A stretch of 64,000 nucleotides of DNA, taken from contig JAHHGX010000007.1 in the NCBI GenBank assembly GCA_019359675.1, positions 1 through 64,000 on the forward strand. The letters run 5' to 3'. Below the pieces are notes generated by a model, which saw only the letters and a program-made list of their open reading frames with translations, had not been told where the DNA came from and made no database searches. Position 1 is the first letter of the stretch. The number at the start of each line of letters is the position of its first letter. The DNA comes from Calothrix sp. FI2-JRJ7. GTDB taxonomy: Bacteria > Cyanobacteriota > Cyanobacteriia > Cyanobacteriales > Nostocaceae. The position numbers and the translations under genes are program-made. Of this stretch, positions 1-9,040 are shown piece after piece.

Positions 1-785
1 TCCTGGGTTACTTTTTGAATTAGTTGATGAACCTCCTGAACAGGCGCCGAACTATCGATTTGAATCGGTTGAGGTAAAAGAAACCGCTTTATGCCTCCTT
101 CGTCGGCAAGCTGCGCTAACGCATCGATGGGGTCTTTTTACCTCCAGAAGGTGTAACACCCAGAATCATTTTTTTCGCAGAAGTTCAATTTCAGAAAGAC
201 GAAGCTCTCTACCATCGATTCTTTACTGAGTCAATGATGTATTTGAACCGTAATCAAGGTCAATATGATGATTGGTATTGTGTGGTAATTTTTCCATCAC
301 GCAGTTTGGAACCAAGCGATAAAACGACTCATCGAATATTTTTGAACAGCAACCAAGTGCAGCGTATTTACTTAGATGAGTTGGGCACTCCTAATCAGCA
401 ACCAATAGGCATCAATTTAATGCAGCTGACAGTCGCCTCAGAGAAAGCGATGGCGGAGCAGGCAAAGCAGTTAATTGAACGAGTACAATTAGAAGAAACA
501 GGCACACTGCCGAAAAACGAAATAATAGATATTATTACCACAATCGCCGTTTACAAATTTTCGTCTTTGAGTAGAGAGGAAGTGGAAGCTATGCTAGGAC
601 TGACTTTAGAGCAAACAAGGTTTTATCAGGAAGCGAAAGCCGAGGGACGAGAAGAACAAAAAACTGAAATATTGAGAGCAGTGGTGCCTTTGTTGCTAAA
701 AACAGGGATGACTGTGGAGCAAATTGCTCAACAACTCAATGTTGATGTAGAAGCTGTCAAGTCCGCCGCACAACAGAGCGCGTAG
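1..785 (+). pseudogene. Rpn/DUF2887-type PD-(D/E)XK nuclease, interrupted and cut by the window edge
   Basis: The readable part matches cyanobacterial Rpn-family recombination-promoting nuclease/putative transposase (DUF2887) proteins. The first ~90 bases encode FELVDEPPEQAPNYRFE in one frame; from about base 153 a second frame resumes with FFAEVQFQKDEALYHRFF and runs to the stop at 783-785. Family knowledge: FxAEVQFQ holds the catalytic E-x-Q/K of this PD-(D/E)XK fold. About 30 bases of GC-rich sequence near 90-120 separate the frames (after an ACCGCTTT and before CATCGATGGGGTC); removing them would restore the expected reading through the D-G-V-F motif. The C-terminus has a small helix-turn-helix-like tail (MTVEQIAQQLNVDVEAV). 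The ATG at 234 is internal, so a product starting there would lack half the nuclease core. Family call firm, loss of function likely. Confidence 0.75.
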
Positions 786-811
786 AATGAAGATTGAAGA
801 AACGCGAATAA

Positions 812-955
812 ACCTACGACTTGGAGCGTCAAACCAAATTAAAAGCAGCAACACGCCTAATTAACATGGGCTACAGCATCTCAGATTTGGCGAAGGCACT
901 TGATTTATCAGTCGAGGAAGTTACAAAACTTGCTTCAAATTCACCCCAAGCTTGA
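812..955 (+). pseudogene. Remnant of the C-terminal end of a second DUF2887/Rpn-like gene
   Basis: An open frame without a proper start encodes LERQTKLKAATRLINMGY followed by SISDLAKALDLSVEEV and ends at the TGA at 953-955. This resembles the tail found after the nuclease domain in DUF2887/Rpn-like proteins, including the repeated HTH-like 'I..LA..L.L....V' pattern in the preceding gene. An in-frame stop lies just upstream (809-811) and no nuclease core precedes it, so it is read as the leftover 3' end of a deleted paralogue. The following 956-1201 holds no credible gene. Confidence 0.5.
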
Positions 956-1201
956 GCTTAAGTTGGGTAGGAACGCTCTCTGGCAGCCATATTCATGAAT
1001 AATTTTTGTGCTGAGAGGTTACTACCCGAAATTTTCCAAAAATTAAGAGAGTAAAGCAAGCGACGGCAGGTAACTATACCAAAATTTTTCATGCATGTAA
1101 CCAGACCCACTCCGAAGCCAATATCTAGTAGGCTCACGGCGCCATATAAGTGTTGCTCCCAATTAAGAAGTAATTCTTTAACTCGCGCTCGCACCGACCG
1201 A

Positions 1202-1628
1202 CTAGTCAGGTGGGTGTTCATCCATAACGGCAAGGACTCGGCGCATATTAATCACACCCTCACGGTTGGTTTGGAGTAGGGCAACCGTTGCCCGTCCAGT
1301 TGCTGTAATACCAAGCATTTGAGTTGTATCTTCGTTCCAAATGAAATGCTGGTTCCATTCCCTGAAGCCGAGGATTAAAAAGAGGAGCAAGCTGTCCTGT
1401 AGCTAGGTCTATAGCTTCGGTTTTGTTTAACTTGTAGTTGTTACAAGTTTGGCAGGATAGAGCAAGGTTGTCTGCGATGGTTTGACCACCTCGACTAACA
1501 GGTTGGATGTGGTCGATAACTAGCGGAGCGATTGCGTATTTTGCTTGACTGCGGCAATATTCACACAAACCACGGGCGCGGTCAAAGACCAGTTGCTTTA
1601 GTGCAACAGGAACATATTCACTAGACAT
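1202..1628 (-). pseudogene. HNH endonuclease, broken by a one-base frameshift
   Basis: Starting at 1628 the frame gives a classic HNH nuclease: CEYC, VIDHIQPVSRGG, then N-LALSCQTCNNYK, that is the two zinc-binding Cys pairs and the His-Asn-His active site. HNH proteins of this type cut DNA with a single metal ion. The frame is lost near 1360-1362, where a run of three C (G on the coding strand) appears one base too long; the next frame continues with EWNQHFIWNEDTTQMLGI and ends at HPPD, the usual family C-terminus. The nuclease core lies upstream of the shift, so a truncated but folded HNH domain is conceivable. The start codon overlaps the 3' end of the upstream gene by 8 bases, indicating translational coupling. 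A sequencing error in the homopolymer cannot be excluded. Confidence 0.8.
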
Positions 1629-1995
1629 AAGTAACAGGTTGAATGCCTAGCGTTTCCATGAGTTCTGATAGGGAGACTTGACGAAGTTGAGCGAGGTTGG
1701 CAAGGGCTTCGAGGCGTTGGACGCCGAATTGTTCGATTTGATTGCTAAGTTGGATCAGGGTGTTATATTCAGCGTCCGTGAGAGTTTCGGCTTCTTTTTT
1801 CGCGCGAAGCGTTTGGTACTGAGCGCGGAGTTCTGGGTCGATACCTTGGTTAATTTTGTGGAGCAGTTGAGCTTCTTCTAATGGCAGGACGTTTGCTTTG
1901 CGGTGGGCACGAAGGATGACGACCTGCTGGAGGAGCCGCTCCAGGTCTGCTTCGTCCAGTTGATTAGCTGCCTGGATGAGTTCGTCGAGGCTCAT
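1621..1995 (-). CDS. Conserved helical protein coupled to the HNH nuclease
   Basis: A 124-residue soluble protein, rich in Leu, Glu and Gln and predicted almost entirely helical (MSLDELIQAANQLDEADLER at the N-terminus). The ATG at 1995 is chosen because GGAAG lies 4-8 bases upstream; an upstream in-frame TTG at 2007 overlaps that ribosome site. No catalytic motif is visible. Its end overlaps the start of the HNH gene by 8 bases, so the two are co-translated. By inference it is a partner, inhibitor or antitoxin-like regulator of the HNH nuclease; this two-gene arrangement looks familiar from cyanobacteria but I cannot assign a function from the sequence. Confidence 0.65.
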   Translation of the reverse strand: MSLDELIQAANQLDEADLERLLQQVVILRAHRKANVLPLEEAQLLHKINQGIDPELRAQYQTLRAKKEAETLTDAEYNTLIQLSNQIEQFGVQRLEALANLAQLRQVSLSELMETLGIQPVTYV

Positions 1996-2212
1996 AGGAA
2001 CTTCCAAAGGATATTACGGAATTTTTTCTATTATAAAGCGCCGATACGCTCGCCCGCAGAACGCTTATTCCCGTCTTAAAGGGCGCATCCGTAGCATGAG
2101 AACCAAAAACGCTCGGTATCTGAAATGAAACTTGTCGTTTTCCCACATTTTTTTGGAGGTGAATCACACCACTAACCAAAAACAAAGCCCAATACCGTCA
2201 AATTAATATCAG

Positions 2213-4675
2213 CTAGTCTTGATATTCCAAATATTCTTTCAGAATCAAATCAATAAATTGACTTGGTACTTTAGAATAATCTCTAGAGTCTTTTAAGAAA
2301 GCAGAAATAAATAATTGCTGTTTTGCTCTAGTCATCGCCACATAAAATAGGCGTTTTTCTTCTTCAATTTTCTCTGACCCCAGGCTGAGATAATTTGGAA
2401 ATTCGCCTGCCACAGCACCAGCAATAAAAACTGTATCAAATTCCAAACCTTTCGACTGGTGAACTGTTACCATCATAACTTGATTATCCTGTTGAGAATA
2501 GGCATCAAGATTTTTTGCAAGCGCAGTAAATTCAACAATACTGCGAAGCGCTACATCTGGATGGAGTTTTAAATTATCTAGTTCTCGGAAAATTGTTACT
2601 AGATTTAAAAGATTTTGCCGCCGCTTTTCATCAGCTTGATAATAGGCGTACAGTCCCGACTCTTTTAATAAATTATTTAGCAAATCAGCAGGTCGTAATT
2701 TTTGACTGGTATCTCTCCATGATTCTACTTGTTGAGCCAGTCCTTCAAACTCAAGACCATACCGATAAACTAAAGCTTGGCGGTATGCGGCGCAATGTTC
2801 TATAGCAGGAATTAAAGCCTCTAACAATTCTACTGTCGTGCGGGTATCATCAATAGCTTTATGACTAGGTAAATGCGCTAAACCTAACTTAGAAGCTAGA
2901 GTTTCCAGGCTGTAGCTATCTGCTTCAAGAAAGCGGTTAGCTAAATCCCAGGTATCTGCCCATTGGAATTTGGGAAATTTTATTCCCACTTTACTTGCGT
3001 GGGCTGTCACCATTTTGATGTCAAAACCGACATTATGCCCCATTAACAACGCACCCTCGGCGAAGTCAAAAAACTCACGGAACACCTCAAAAGCAGGTCT
3101 ACCATTTGCAGCTAGGAACTCATTACTATAGCCATGTACCGTTATAGAATCTCCTACACTTACTGTGTTGGCAATATATGCATGAAATTCTGCTTTAAGC
3201 TTGCCATTTACCAACTTCGCTGCTGCAATTTCTACCACTTCATCCTTACTAACTTCTAGTCCAGTTGTTTCCACATCAAAGACAACTAAAGTTCCAGATG
3301 CTTTTGCAGCAAGTAGGTTACTAAACGGGTCTCCATCAACAAAGGTTTGGCTTGATACCATATCCGTGAGCCTAAACCCACAAGTTTGTCCTTCCTCTAT
3401 TACGTTCTGAATGGTTGCAAGACCAATTCCACGGCTTGGACGCAGCAACATGCGGCGCATCGCACCTGTATCAAAAGGATTTAACATTAGCCGCAGGTAA
3501 GCCAACGCATCCTTAACTTCCTGACGGTTAAAAAATCGGTACTGTTCTACGGTGATACAGGGGATACCCAGCTTTTCTAGGACACTACTTATTTTCTCTA
3601 TACGATAATTAGTGCGTGCCAAAACTGCCACTCGGTTATAAGCAAAGTTTTGGTTATTTTCTGCCAGTTTTTGAATTTTTTTACCAATCCATTCTGCTTC
3701 TGTAAATTCAGTTTTTGCTAGATGAACTTGAATTAATTCTCCTAATTTACAATCAGGGGAGGGAGTAATATTTGTTTGTCTTTGATTAAAAGACTCTGCA
3801 AAACCAGAAGCAGCTTTTAGTAAGATTTGAGTAGCTCGATGATTATAAGTTAGAGGATATATTGTTGGGTTAAATTCTTGGCGAAATGCGGAAATTACAT
3901 TACCTGGTTCAGAACCTCGCCATTCATAAATAGTTTGGTCTAAATCGCCAATCATGGCAATATTTACACTACGTAATGCCAAATTGCGAACAATTTCATA
4001 CTCTGATAAATGAGTATCTTGTACTTCGTCTACCTGGATAAAATCAAAACGTTCTTGCCATCGCTGCTTAATTTCTCGTTGATTATTGAACATTGTACGC
4101 ACGTAGAAAACTAGGTCTGCAAAGTCTAGTGCGTGGCGTTGCTGTAAAATTTCATGGTAGCGTCTGACTCGTTTAGCAGTATATTCCCCTAGAGGTCTAA
4201 ACAGTTTATCTTGTGGATAAATAGAAGATAAGTCAGAAGATGCGGCTTTGCTTTTACAATTAGTTATATCAAAGAAAGCTTTTTCAATATCTTTATCTTT
4301 TGAATAACCAAAAACTTCTTTAATTACCTCTTTACAATCAGTGTCATCATAAACTACAAAATCTGCTGGCAACCCAATTTGTTTTGCCTCAATTCGCAAC
4401 ATAGTAGCGCAAAGGCTATGAAATGTTTTTATAGTGATGTAGCGAAATTCCGAAGGATATACTCGCGCCAATCTCTCAGACATTTCTTTTGCCGCACGAT
4501 TTGTGAATGTCATGCAGAGAATTTTTTGAGCAGGAATACCACTTTTTATAGCCTGCACAACTCGCTCTGAGAGAACGAGAGTTTTACCACTACCTACCGG
4601 AGCAAGCACTAGAATGGCTCCGTTTATGTGGTTGATAATTTTTTGTTGCTCTAAATTAGGCTTATATTGAGACAT
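2213..4675 (-). CDS. UvrD/Rep-type SF1A helicase with inserted DEDDh 3'-5' exonuclease
   Basis: 820 residues. Helicase motifs are in order: Walker A APVGSGKT (~residues 24-31), motif II VDEVQD, motif III GDLDQTIYEWRGS, motif V VTVHQSKGLEFD, motif VI FYVAMTRAKQQLF. Between the first half and motif V lies a complete DnaQ-like exonuclease at about residues 465-625, with DVETTG (ExoI), GHNVGFDI (ExoII) and HKAIDDT (ExoIII), so all five DEDDh residues are present. Family knowledge: such enzymes unwind 3'-tailed DNA, and DEDDh domains degrade 3' ends; both together imply coupled unwinding and resection. The insertion falls in the 2B-subdomain region. The gene starts only 16 bases after the reverse-transcriptase gene stop, so they form an operon, and the helicase-nuclease probably works on the same DNA or RNA-DNA hybrid. 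No GGCGCC hexamer occurs in it, unlike the backbone. Confidence 0.9.
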   Translation of the reverse strand: MSQYKPNLEQQKIINHINGAILVLAPVGSGKTLVLSERVVQAIKSGIPAQKILCMTFTNRAAKEMSERLARVYPSEFRYITIKTFHSLCATMLRIEAKQIGLPADFVVYDDTDCKEVIKEVFGYSKDKDIEKAFFDITNCKSKAASSDLSSIYPQDKLFRPLGEYTAKRVRRYHEILQQRHALDFADLVFYVRTMFNNQREIKQRWQERFDFIQVDEVQDTHLSEYEIVRNLALRSVNIAMIGDLDQTIYEWRGSEPGNVISAFRQEFNPTIYPLTYNHRATQILLKAASGFAESFNQRQTNITPSPDCKLGELIQVHLAKTEFTEAEWIGKKIQKLAENNQNFAYNRVAVLARTNYRIEKISSVLEKLGIPCITVEQYRFFNRQEVKDALAYLRLMLNPFDTGAMRRMLLRPSRGIGLATIQNVIEEGQTCGFRLTDMVSSQTFVDGDPFSNLLAAKASGTLVVFDVETTGLEVSKDEVVEIAAAKLVNGKLKAEFHAYIANTVSVGDSITVHGYSNEFLAANGRPAFEVFREFFDFAEGALLMGHNVGFDIKMVTAHASKVGIKFPKFQWADTWDLANRFLEADSYSLETLASKLGLAHLPSHKAIDDTRTTVELLEALIPAIEHCAAYRQALVYRYGLEFEGLAQQVESWRDTSQKLRPADLLNNLLKESGLYAYYQADEKRRQNLLNLVTIFRELDNLKLHPDVALRSIVEFTALAKNLDAYSQQDNQVMMVTVHQSKGLEFDTVFIAGAVAGEFPNYLSLGSEKIEEEKRLFYVAMTRAKQQLFISAFLKDSRDYSKVPSQFIDLILKEYLEYQD

Positions 4676-4691
4676 AAAATTTTAATTCAAA

Positions 4692-7600
4692 TTAAGAGTA
4701 ACGATGTTTATCTTCACTATCAGATGTTACCTTCACAGTATAATATTGTCGAATTATCGAAGGCTCCGAATCCTTAAAAAGCTCTGATACTTTCCCATTT
4801 TGAGCCAGATTTAGCGCCGAGGCAATAAGATAATCATCAAGCTCTTTAGGTGAAATTGAGACGTTAGTAAATTCATCAGGAGCGTGCATTCCCAGAATTA
4901 ATATGTAGTTTTTCTTGAGTCTGATAAATGGCTGCGGTTCACCATTTAACGCATTGACAACAGCTTGGATATGTTTAGCTTGCACAAATTGCTTGGCAAC
5001 ATCACCTAAATACAACCAAGTTTCTGTAGCTTTTAACCTTTCAATATCTGATGTACCTTCTGTCGCTGCTTCAAATATTAATTCCCAATCTTGTATATTA
5101 AGGCTGGGCAAAAATCTCAGAGCTTCAAGAATAACAGCACGAAGATATTCACTGGTTTTATTAGAGCTATTTTGATAACATTGTTTCAGTTGATTAATTG
5201 CATTTGTGTAACCTTGACGCGCAAGACTAATTACAACATCAAGTAAATCACGGATAACAAATAAGTCACTACAAATTAGGTTAACAATTTCTTGCCATAC
5301 CTCGTCAAGACCTAAGATAATTAGTTTGTTAATAGCGAATCTTATACGAGTTTCTAATCTTCGGCGTTCTACAATAAGTTTGCGCTTTACTTGCGTATTT
5401 ATTGTACTATCAGTTTTCTTAATTACCTCAGAAAAATTTTTGAGCATTAGTAAACTTTGAGTGAAAAGATTAACTATTTCTTCTTTTAAACTATTTTTAT
5501 TATTCAGCCATGTTTTTTCCAATTCTTCAAAATGTCTCGCCCAATTTGAGATAACACTATAATTATCACTATTCGGGAAAGAAGGTAAAGTTAGTTCATG
5601 GTTTTCTCTTTTATTTTGCCAAAATAAATATTGATATATTTTGCGACTTAGATAAGTTTCTGTAACGTGGATATTGATGGAATACAAGCATTGTTGATAT
5701 AAACTTATAAGATTCCACCACAATTTTTCATTTCCACTCTTGTGAGCGAACTCGAATTTAGTGCGATAGTCAGCATTGAGTACCCATAAATAATAGATAG
5801 TAAAATTAAATTTTTCACTTAATTGTTTTAGGATTTTATCATCTTGTATTGTGTCTAAAAAATCAGACACGTTGTCATAGTGTTCTGTCTTATCTTTGTT
5901 GAGTTCAAGTTCAAGTATTTTTAATTCATTTTTCAAAGCAGATTCTACATCTTCAAGATAGCTAACACTTGGCAGTATAATAATCATGTCATCAACATAG
6001 CGATGAAATTTGACCCTCCATGTTTTATCATTTTTGAATTTTTCATCTACCTTACTTAAATATAAATTTGCGTAGAAGCCAGATGTGGTAGTTCCTTGCG
6101 AAATACCTCTACCTGATTTATGTCCATCCAAATTTACGGAATATATTTTTTCTAGTAACCAATAAATGCGTTGACTGCTTATATTTAATTCGCGTTTAGT
6201 GATATCAAGTAATTGCTCTCGCACAACCATTGTGTAATATGATTTAATATCTGTGCGAATGACTGCTCCATCTTGATATTTTTCTGCACTTTTCCGTGCT
6301 TCTGCTATATATCTGTTATAACCACCTAAATAATTCTCATATAAATATTCAGTAGCCTCATTCAAAGATTCTTTTTGAGGACAATACGAATAAAAGTCAA
6401 TGTTAGCTTTTTGTCCTATTGTTTGAATAATTGCAGCCGCTAATATCTCCTCTTCCAATCTTGATAGCTGTTTGGGACGGCTAGCAGATGAACTTTTGAC
6501 AATATTGTAATTAATAACTTCCTTGCCATCAATAATTTCATGACAAAGGGCAACCAGTTTTTCTTGTATAAGCCGTAAGTTATTGTCTAAGTTATGTTCA
6601 AATAATTTTATTTCTATTTCGTCATAACAAGATTCTATATGTAATAAATTTCTTCTCGCTCTAACCCAAGCCAATTCCAAATTTTTTAGACTTGTTAGTG
6701 TCTGCCAGTCTTTGTCATCTTCTACTTGCTTACTAAAAATCGTGTGGAAATTAGCTAAAAATTTCGAGCTATAATTAACTTTATGCTGTTCATGCCAATA
6801 ACTATCAACAGGATTATGAAAGTTAACTTGCTGCTCTCCTGACAATGGAATGGCAACACGATGGCTATTACCAATCACCTGATTAAATTGTTCACTTATC
6901 TGCTGAATTGCATCGCTAAAATTAGCAATATTAGAAGTTGCTTTCAAATGAGTTTCAAAAATTTTTGTACCAATTGTCGATATATATAAGTTGTCTACTG
7001 GTACAGCTTCCAACAACTGTTTATATGCTAAAGCTTCTTCTTGCCAAAAAACGAGAACATTTTCTATAGCATCATCTAGTTCTAAACCCATTTCTTGCAG
7101 TTGAGCCTTTTGCTTTAATCTTGAAGCTATATTTTGGCGAGGTGGAGAGGATGCAACATCAAGTTGCATAAGCAATAAATTGGATAATGTTGGTTGTTTC
7201 CATTCCTCGCGCTTTTTCTGAAGATGACGCATTGCGGTAATAATCGCTTTGGAAAATCCCTCTCCATCAAATATAGGTATATACTGAAACTCGACATTAA
7301 TATTCAAGTGACTCACATTATTCTTAATTTGCTGCATTAACTCTTTATAGAGAACTAATCCACAAATATTCAGGTCTATACCTAAACAAAAAATTTCTAT
7401 AGTTTGAGAGATACTTTCACTCTGTTTTAAATTTACTATCTTTTCTATCAACGCAGCAGAAGCAGCCCCCATCGCACAACCAACATCTAAAATACAAATG
7501 CGCGGATTATATTTAAGTACGTTCGGTAGCCTGGTTGAATTAATAACTTTATCCAAAACATGGACACTTTCAAAGAAGTAACGAGGGAACAGAGTATAGT

Positions 7601-8171
7601 ATTGAAAAGCCATACTTTTTAAGTCAGCTTTTTCTAATGTTTCCTCAAGGTCTTTAGAATAATCTAGTTCCTTATATCCCTCAGTTTCTGGTTTTGTCGC
7701 TAACCATTGATGAACCGCAGAGTAAGCAGATTCAATCAGAGAATGCATGGAACTATATATCTTAGTTTCCTCTGCAATAACTAGCTCTGTCAGCCTTTTT
7801 GGTTTTTGGGCTGGCGCCCCAGAGAGCGCAAGCTGCAAAAGTTGTTCCGCAACTTGAGATACTGTAGTGCCTTCATTTTTCGCTCTTTCCTCTAAGGCAG
7901 CCCGAAGCTCATCAAGAGGCTGTAGCGTAATAACTCTCTCTGGCTCCCATAGGATTCTTAGCTCTCCATTGAGAGCCTGAACTATACCTTCGATAGTTTC
8001 GAGTTTCGACTTAGCTGGATTTTCTAGAGCTTTACCAATGGCGGAATGGTAGCGTGTAGCAGGAGAAGCGTCACCCGAATTCGTCTTATTTTCTGAGTAT
8101 TGCTTCGCCAATTTGTATTGCGTCCAACCCAATTCTTTTAGGCGCTGCTCTAAGTCTTCCTTGTGTATCAT
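4692..8171 (-). CDS. Reverse transcriptase with N-terminal HTH and methyltransferase-like domains
   Basis: About 1,159 residues from the ATG at 8171; an upstream GTG/ATG at 8216 would add 15 residues. Order seen: an N-terminal HTH-like region (LKELGWTQYKLAKQY, ~1-80); a short ribbon-helix-helix-like stretch (TVSQVAEQLLQL, ~100-130); a Rossmann segment with SAM motif ILDVGCAMGAAS (~225) and GIDLN; then a reverse transcriptase with motif A RTDIKSYY (~640), GRGISQGTTTSG (~692) and the polymerase signature RYVDD (~724); and a long helical C-terminus. The RT catalytic Asp residues are present, so DNA synthesis is plausible. There is no group II intron maturase or integrase domain and no recognised retron ncRNA. 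Context (helicase-exonuclease in the same operon, CBASS next door) suggests phage defense, resembling 'unknown group'/DRT reverse transcriptases, but I cannot place it in a named class. Residues for methyl transfer beyond motif I are uncertain; the domain may only bind nucleotide. Confidence 0.8.
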   Translation of the reverse strand: MIHKEDLEQRLKELGWTQYKLAKQYSENKTNSGDASPATRYHSAIGKALENPAKSKLETIEGIVQALNGELRILWEPERVITLQPLDELRAALEERAKNEGTTVSQVAEQLLQLALSGAPAQKPKRLTELVIAEETKIYSSMHSLIESAYSAVHQWLATKPETEGYKELDYSKDLEETLEKADLKSMAFQYYTLFPRYFFESVHVLDKVINSTRLPNVLKYNPRICILDVGCAMGAASAALIEKIVNLKQSESISQTIEIFCLGIDLNICGLVLYKELMQQIKNNVSHLNINVEFQYIPIFDGEGFSKAIITAMRHLQKKREEWKQPTLSNLLLMQLDVASSPPRQNIASRLKQKAQLQEMGLELDDAIENVLVFWQEEALAYKQLLEAVPVDNLYISTIGTKIFETHLKATSNIANFSDAIQQISEQFNQVIGNSHRVAIPLSGEQQVNFHNPVDSYWHEQHKVNYSSKFLANFHTIFSKQVEDDKDWQTLTSLKNLELAWVRARRNLLHIESCYDEIEIKLFEHNLDNNLRLIQEKLVALCHEIIDGKEVINYNIVKSSSASRPKQLSRLEEEILAAAIIQTIGQKANIDFYSYCPQKESLNEATEYLYENYLGGYNRYIAEARKSAEKYQDGAVIRTDIKSYYTMVVREQLLDITKRELNISSQRIYWLLEKIYSVNLDGHKSGRGISQGTTTSGFYANLYLSKVDEKFKNDKTWRVKFHRYVDDMIIILPSVSYLEDVESALKNELKILELELNKDKTEHYDNVSDFLDTIQDDKILKQLSEKFNFTIYYLWVLNADYRTKFEFAHKSGNEKLWWNLISLYQQCLYSINIHVTETYLSRKIYQYLFWQNKRENHELTLPSFPNSDNYSVISNWARHFEELEKTWLNNKNSLKEEIVNLFTQSLLMLKNFSEVIKKTDSTINTQVKRKLIVERRRLETRIRFAINKLIILGLDEVWQEIVNLICSDLFVIRDLLDVVISLARQGYTNAINQLKQCYQNSSNKTSEYLRAVILEALRFLPSLNIQDWELIFEAATEGTSDIERLKATETWLYLGDVAKQFVQAKHIQAVVNALNGEPQPFIRLKKNYILILGMHAPDEFTNVSISPKELDDYLIASALNLAQNGKVSELFKDSEPSIIRQYYTVKVTSDSEDKHRYS

Positions 8172-8282
8172 ATGACAGTTAACCAGGCGAATATTGCGTA
8201 ATAGTACGACAACCACTTTTAGGTGAGTTTTAAATCAAGGTTTATCTTAAACCCTCATCTCTCTTATATCATCGTAGCGCAA

Positions 8283-8296
8283 TATATCGCGATATA
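8283..8296. promoter_or_regulatory. 14-bp palindrome upstream of the RT-helicase operon
   Basis: TATATCGCGATATA is a perfect palindrome about 110 bases upstream of the reverse-transcriptase start. The RT protein itself begins with an HTH-like domain, so an autoregulatory operator is one reading; it could also be chance in an AT-rich spacer. Confidence 0.3.
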
Positions 8297-8359
8297 AAAA
8301 ACAGGGATATAAAGTCTTGACTTTCAAAAAGCTCTTTGTTAACATCTAGAAAGTCTAAA

Positions 8360-8394
8360 GGGACACCTCTAGAGTACCAGTCCAGAGATGTCCC
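8360..8394. other. Stem-loop between the RT operon and the 8.5-kb gene
   Basis: GGGACACCTCT and AGAGATGTCCC form an 11-base stem with one mismatch and a 13-base loop. It lies in the divergent spacer 8172-8495. It could be a terminator-like element, the 5' leader of either gene, or part of a small structured RNA belonging to the reverse transcriptase. No poly-T run follows on the plus strand. Confidence 0.4.
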
Positions 8395-8495
8395 CATGAA
8401 AAAACTTCTTAAAACAGGCTGAATTTACGACTTCAGACCATTTCAATCAAAAATTAACTTTTTAGCGGCGATGAGCCGAAGGAACGAATAAGTCC

Positions 8496-8957
8496 ATGCT
8501 AGGAACGAATACGCCTATGAATAGTTATTCTAACGTAAAAACACCATTTGGCAACCCCCTGATTACAGACAAAGACGGTCAAACTGTCAAGAATGTGCAG
8601 TTGGAGTTGCTAACGCAGAAAATCCGTTACCTAGAACAAGTAAAAGAACTTACTGCAATGTATGGAGCAGAACGGGTTCTGGAATTTATGCAGCTAGGCG
8701 GGTTTATTTTGACTGCACCAGATTCCGAGTCGATTGGCACCGCTTCATCGGATACCAAATCACAAGAGGACAGCGGTGCAGACCTAATTGAAGAGGTCGA
8801 AGCTTTAGGACTAGAACTTAATCCCCAGCTAATTAACTTAATTGCTAAATCCGCAGTTCAGCATGTCAAAACTGCGATCGCTAAATACAAGACATATCGC
8901 CAAGTGACAAACCCAGAGGGATTATTTTACCGCATCTTAAGTAACGAGCATAAGTAA
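8496..8957 (+). CDS. Hypothetical protein, possibly plasmid- or phage-replication related
   Basis: 153 residues from the ATG at 8496; a second ATG at 8517 (MNSYSNVKTPFGNP) has its own AGGAAC upstream and is equally possible. The middle is helical with an acidic low-complexity stretch (~90-110). The C-terminus, with VKTAIAKYKTYRQVTNPEGL followed by FYRIL, recalls the 'A...Y.....NPEG' tail seen in some plasmid and phage replication-associated proteins, but that is weak similarity from memory. No enzymatic motif. It stands alone between the RT operon and CBASS on the plus strand. Confidence 0.55.
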   Translation: MLGTNTPMNSYSNVKTPFGNPLITDKDGQTVKNVQLELLTQKIRYLEQVKELTAMYGAERVLEFMQLGGFILTAPDSESIGTASSDTKSQEDSGADLIEEVEALGLELNPQLINLIAKSAVQHVKTAIAKYKTYRQVTNPEGLFYRILSNEHK

Positions 8958-9001
8958 GCTATTTCGCTGCTGAAATAAAAACGTCGCTCGAATAGTAACA
9001 A

Positions 9002-9040
9002 TTGTGTAGTCAGCCTATAAAATCGGCTTGACTTACACAA
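9002..9040 (+). terminator. Imperfect hairpin after the 8.5-kb gene
   Basis: TTGTGTAGTCAGCC pairs with GGCTTGACTTACACAA (two bulges) around an AT-rich loop, 45 bases downstream of the gene ending at 8957. No clear U-tract follows, so it could be a factor-dependent terminator or a regulatory hairpin. The rest of 9041-9282 shows no gene. Confidence 0.35.

Noticed and set aside
958..1233. Open frame of 91 residues on the minus strand
   Set aside because: No domain, no ribosome site, and it lies among decayed genes; overlaps the HNH remnant.
4692..8171. Group II intron or retron explanation for the RT
   Set aside because: No maturase/HNH tail or intron ribozyme structure seen, and the protein is far longer than retron RTs; a retron ncRNA was not identified, so this remains only unproven.
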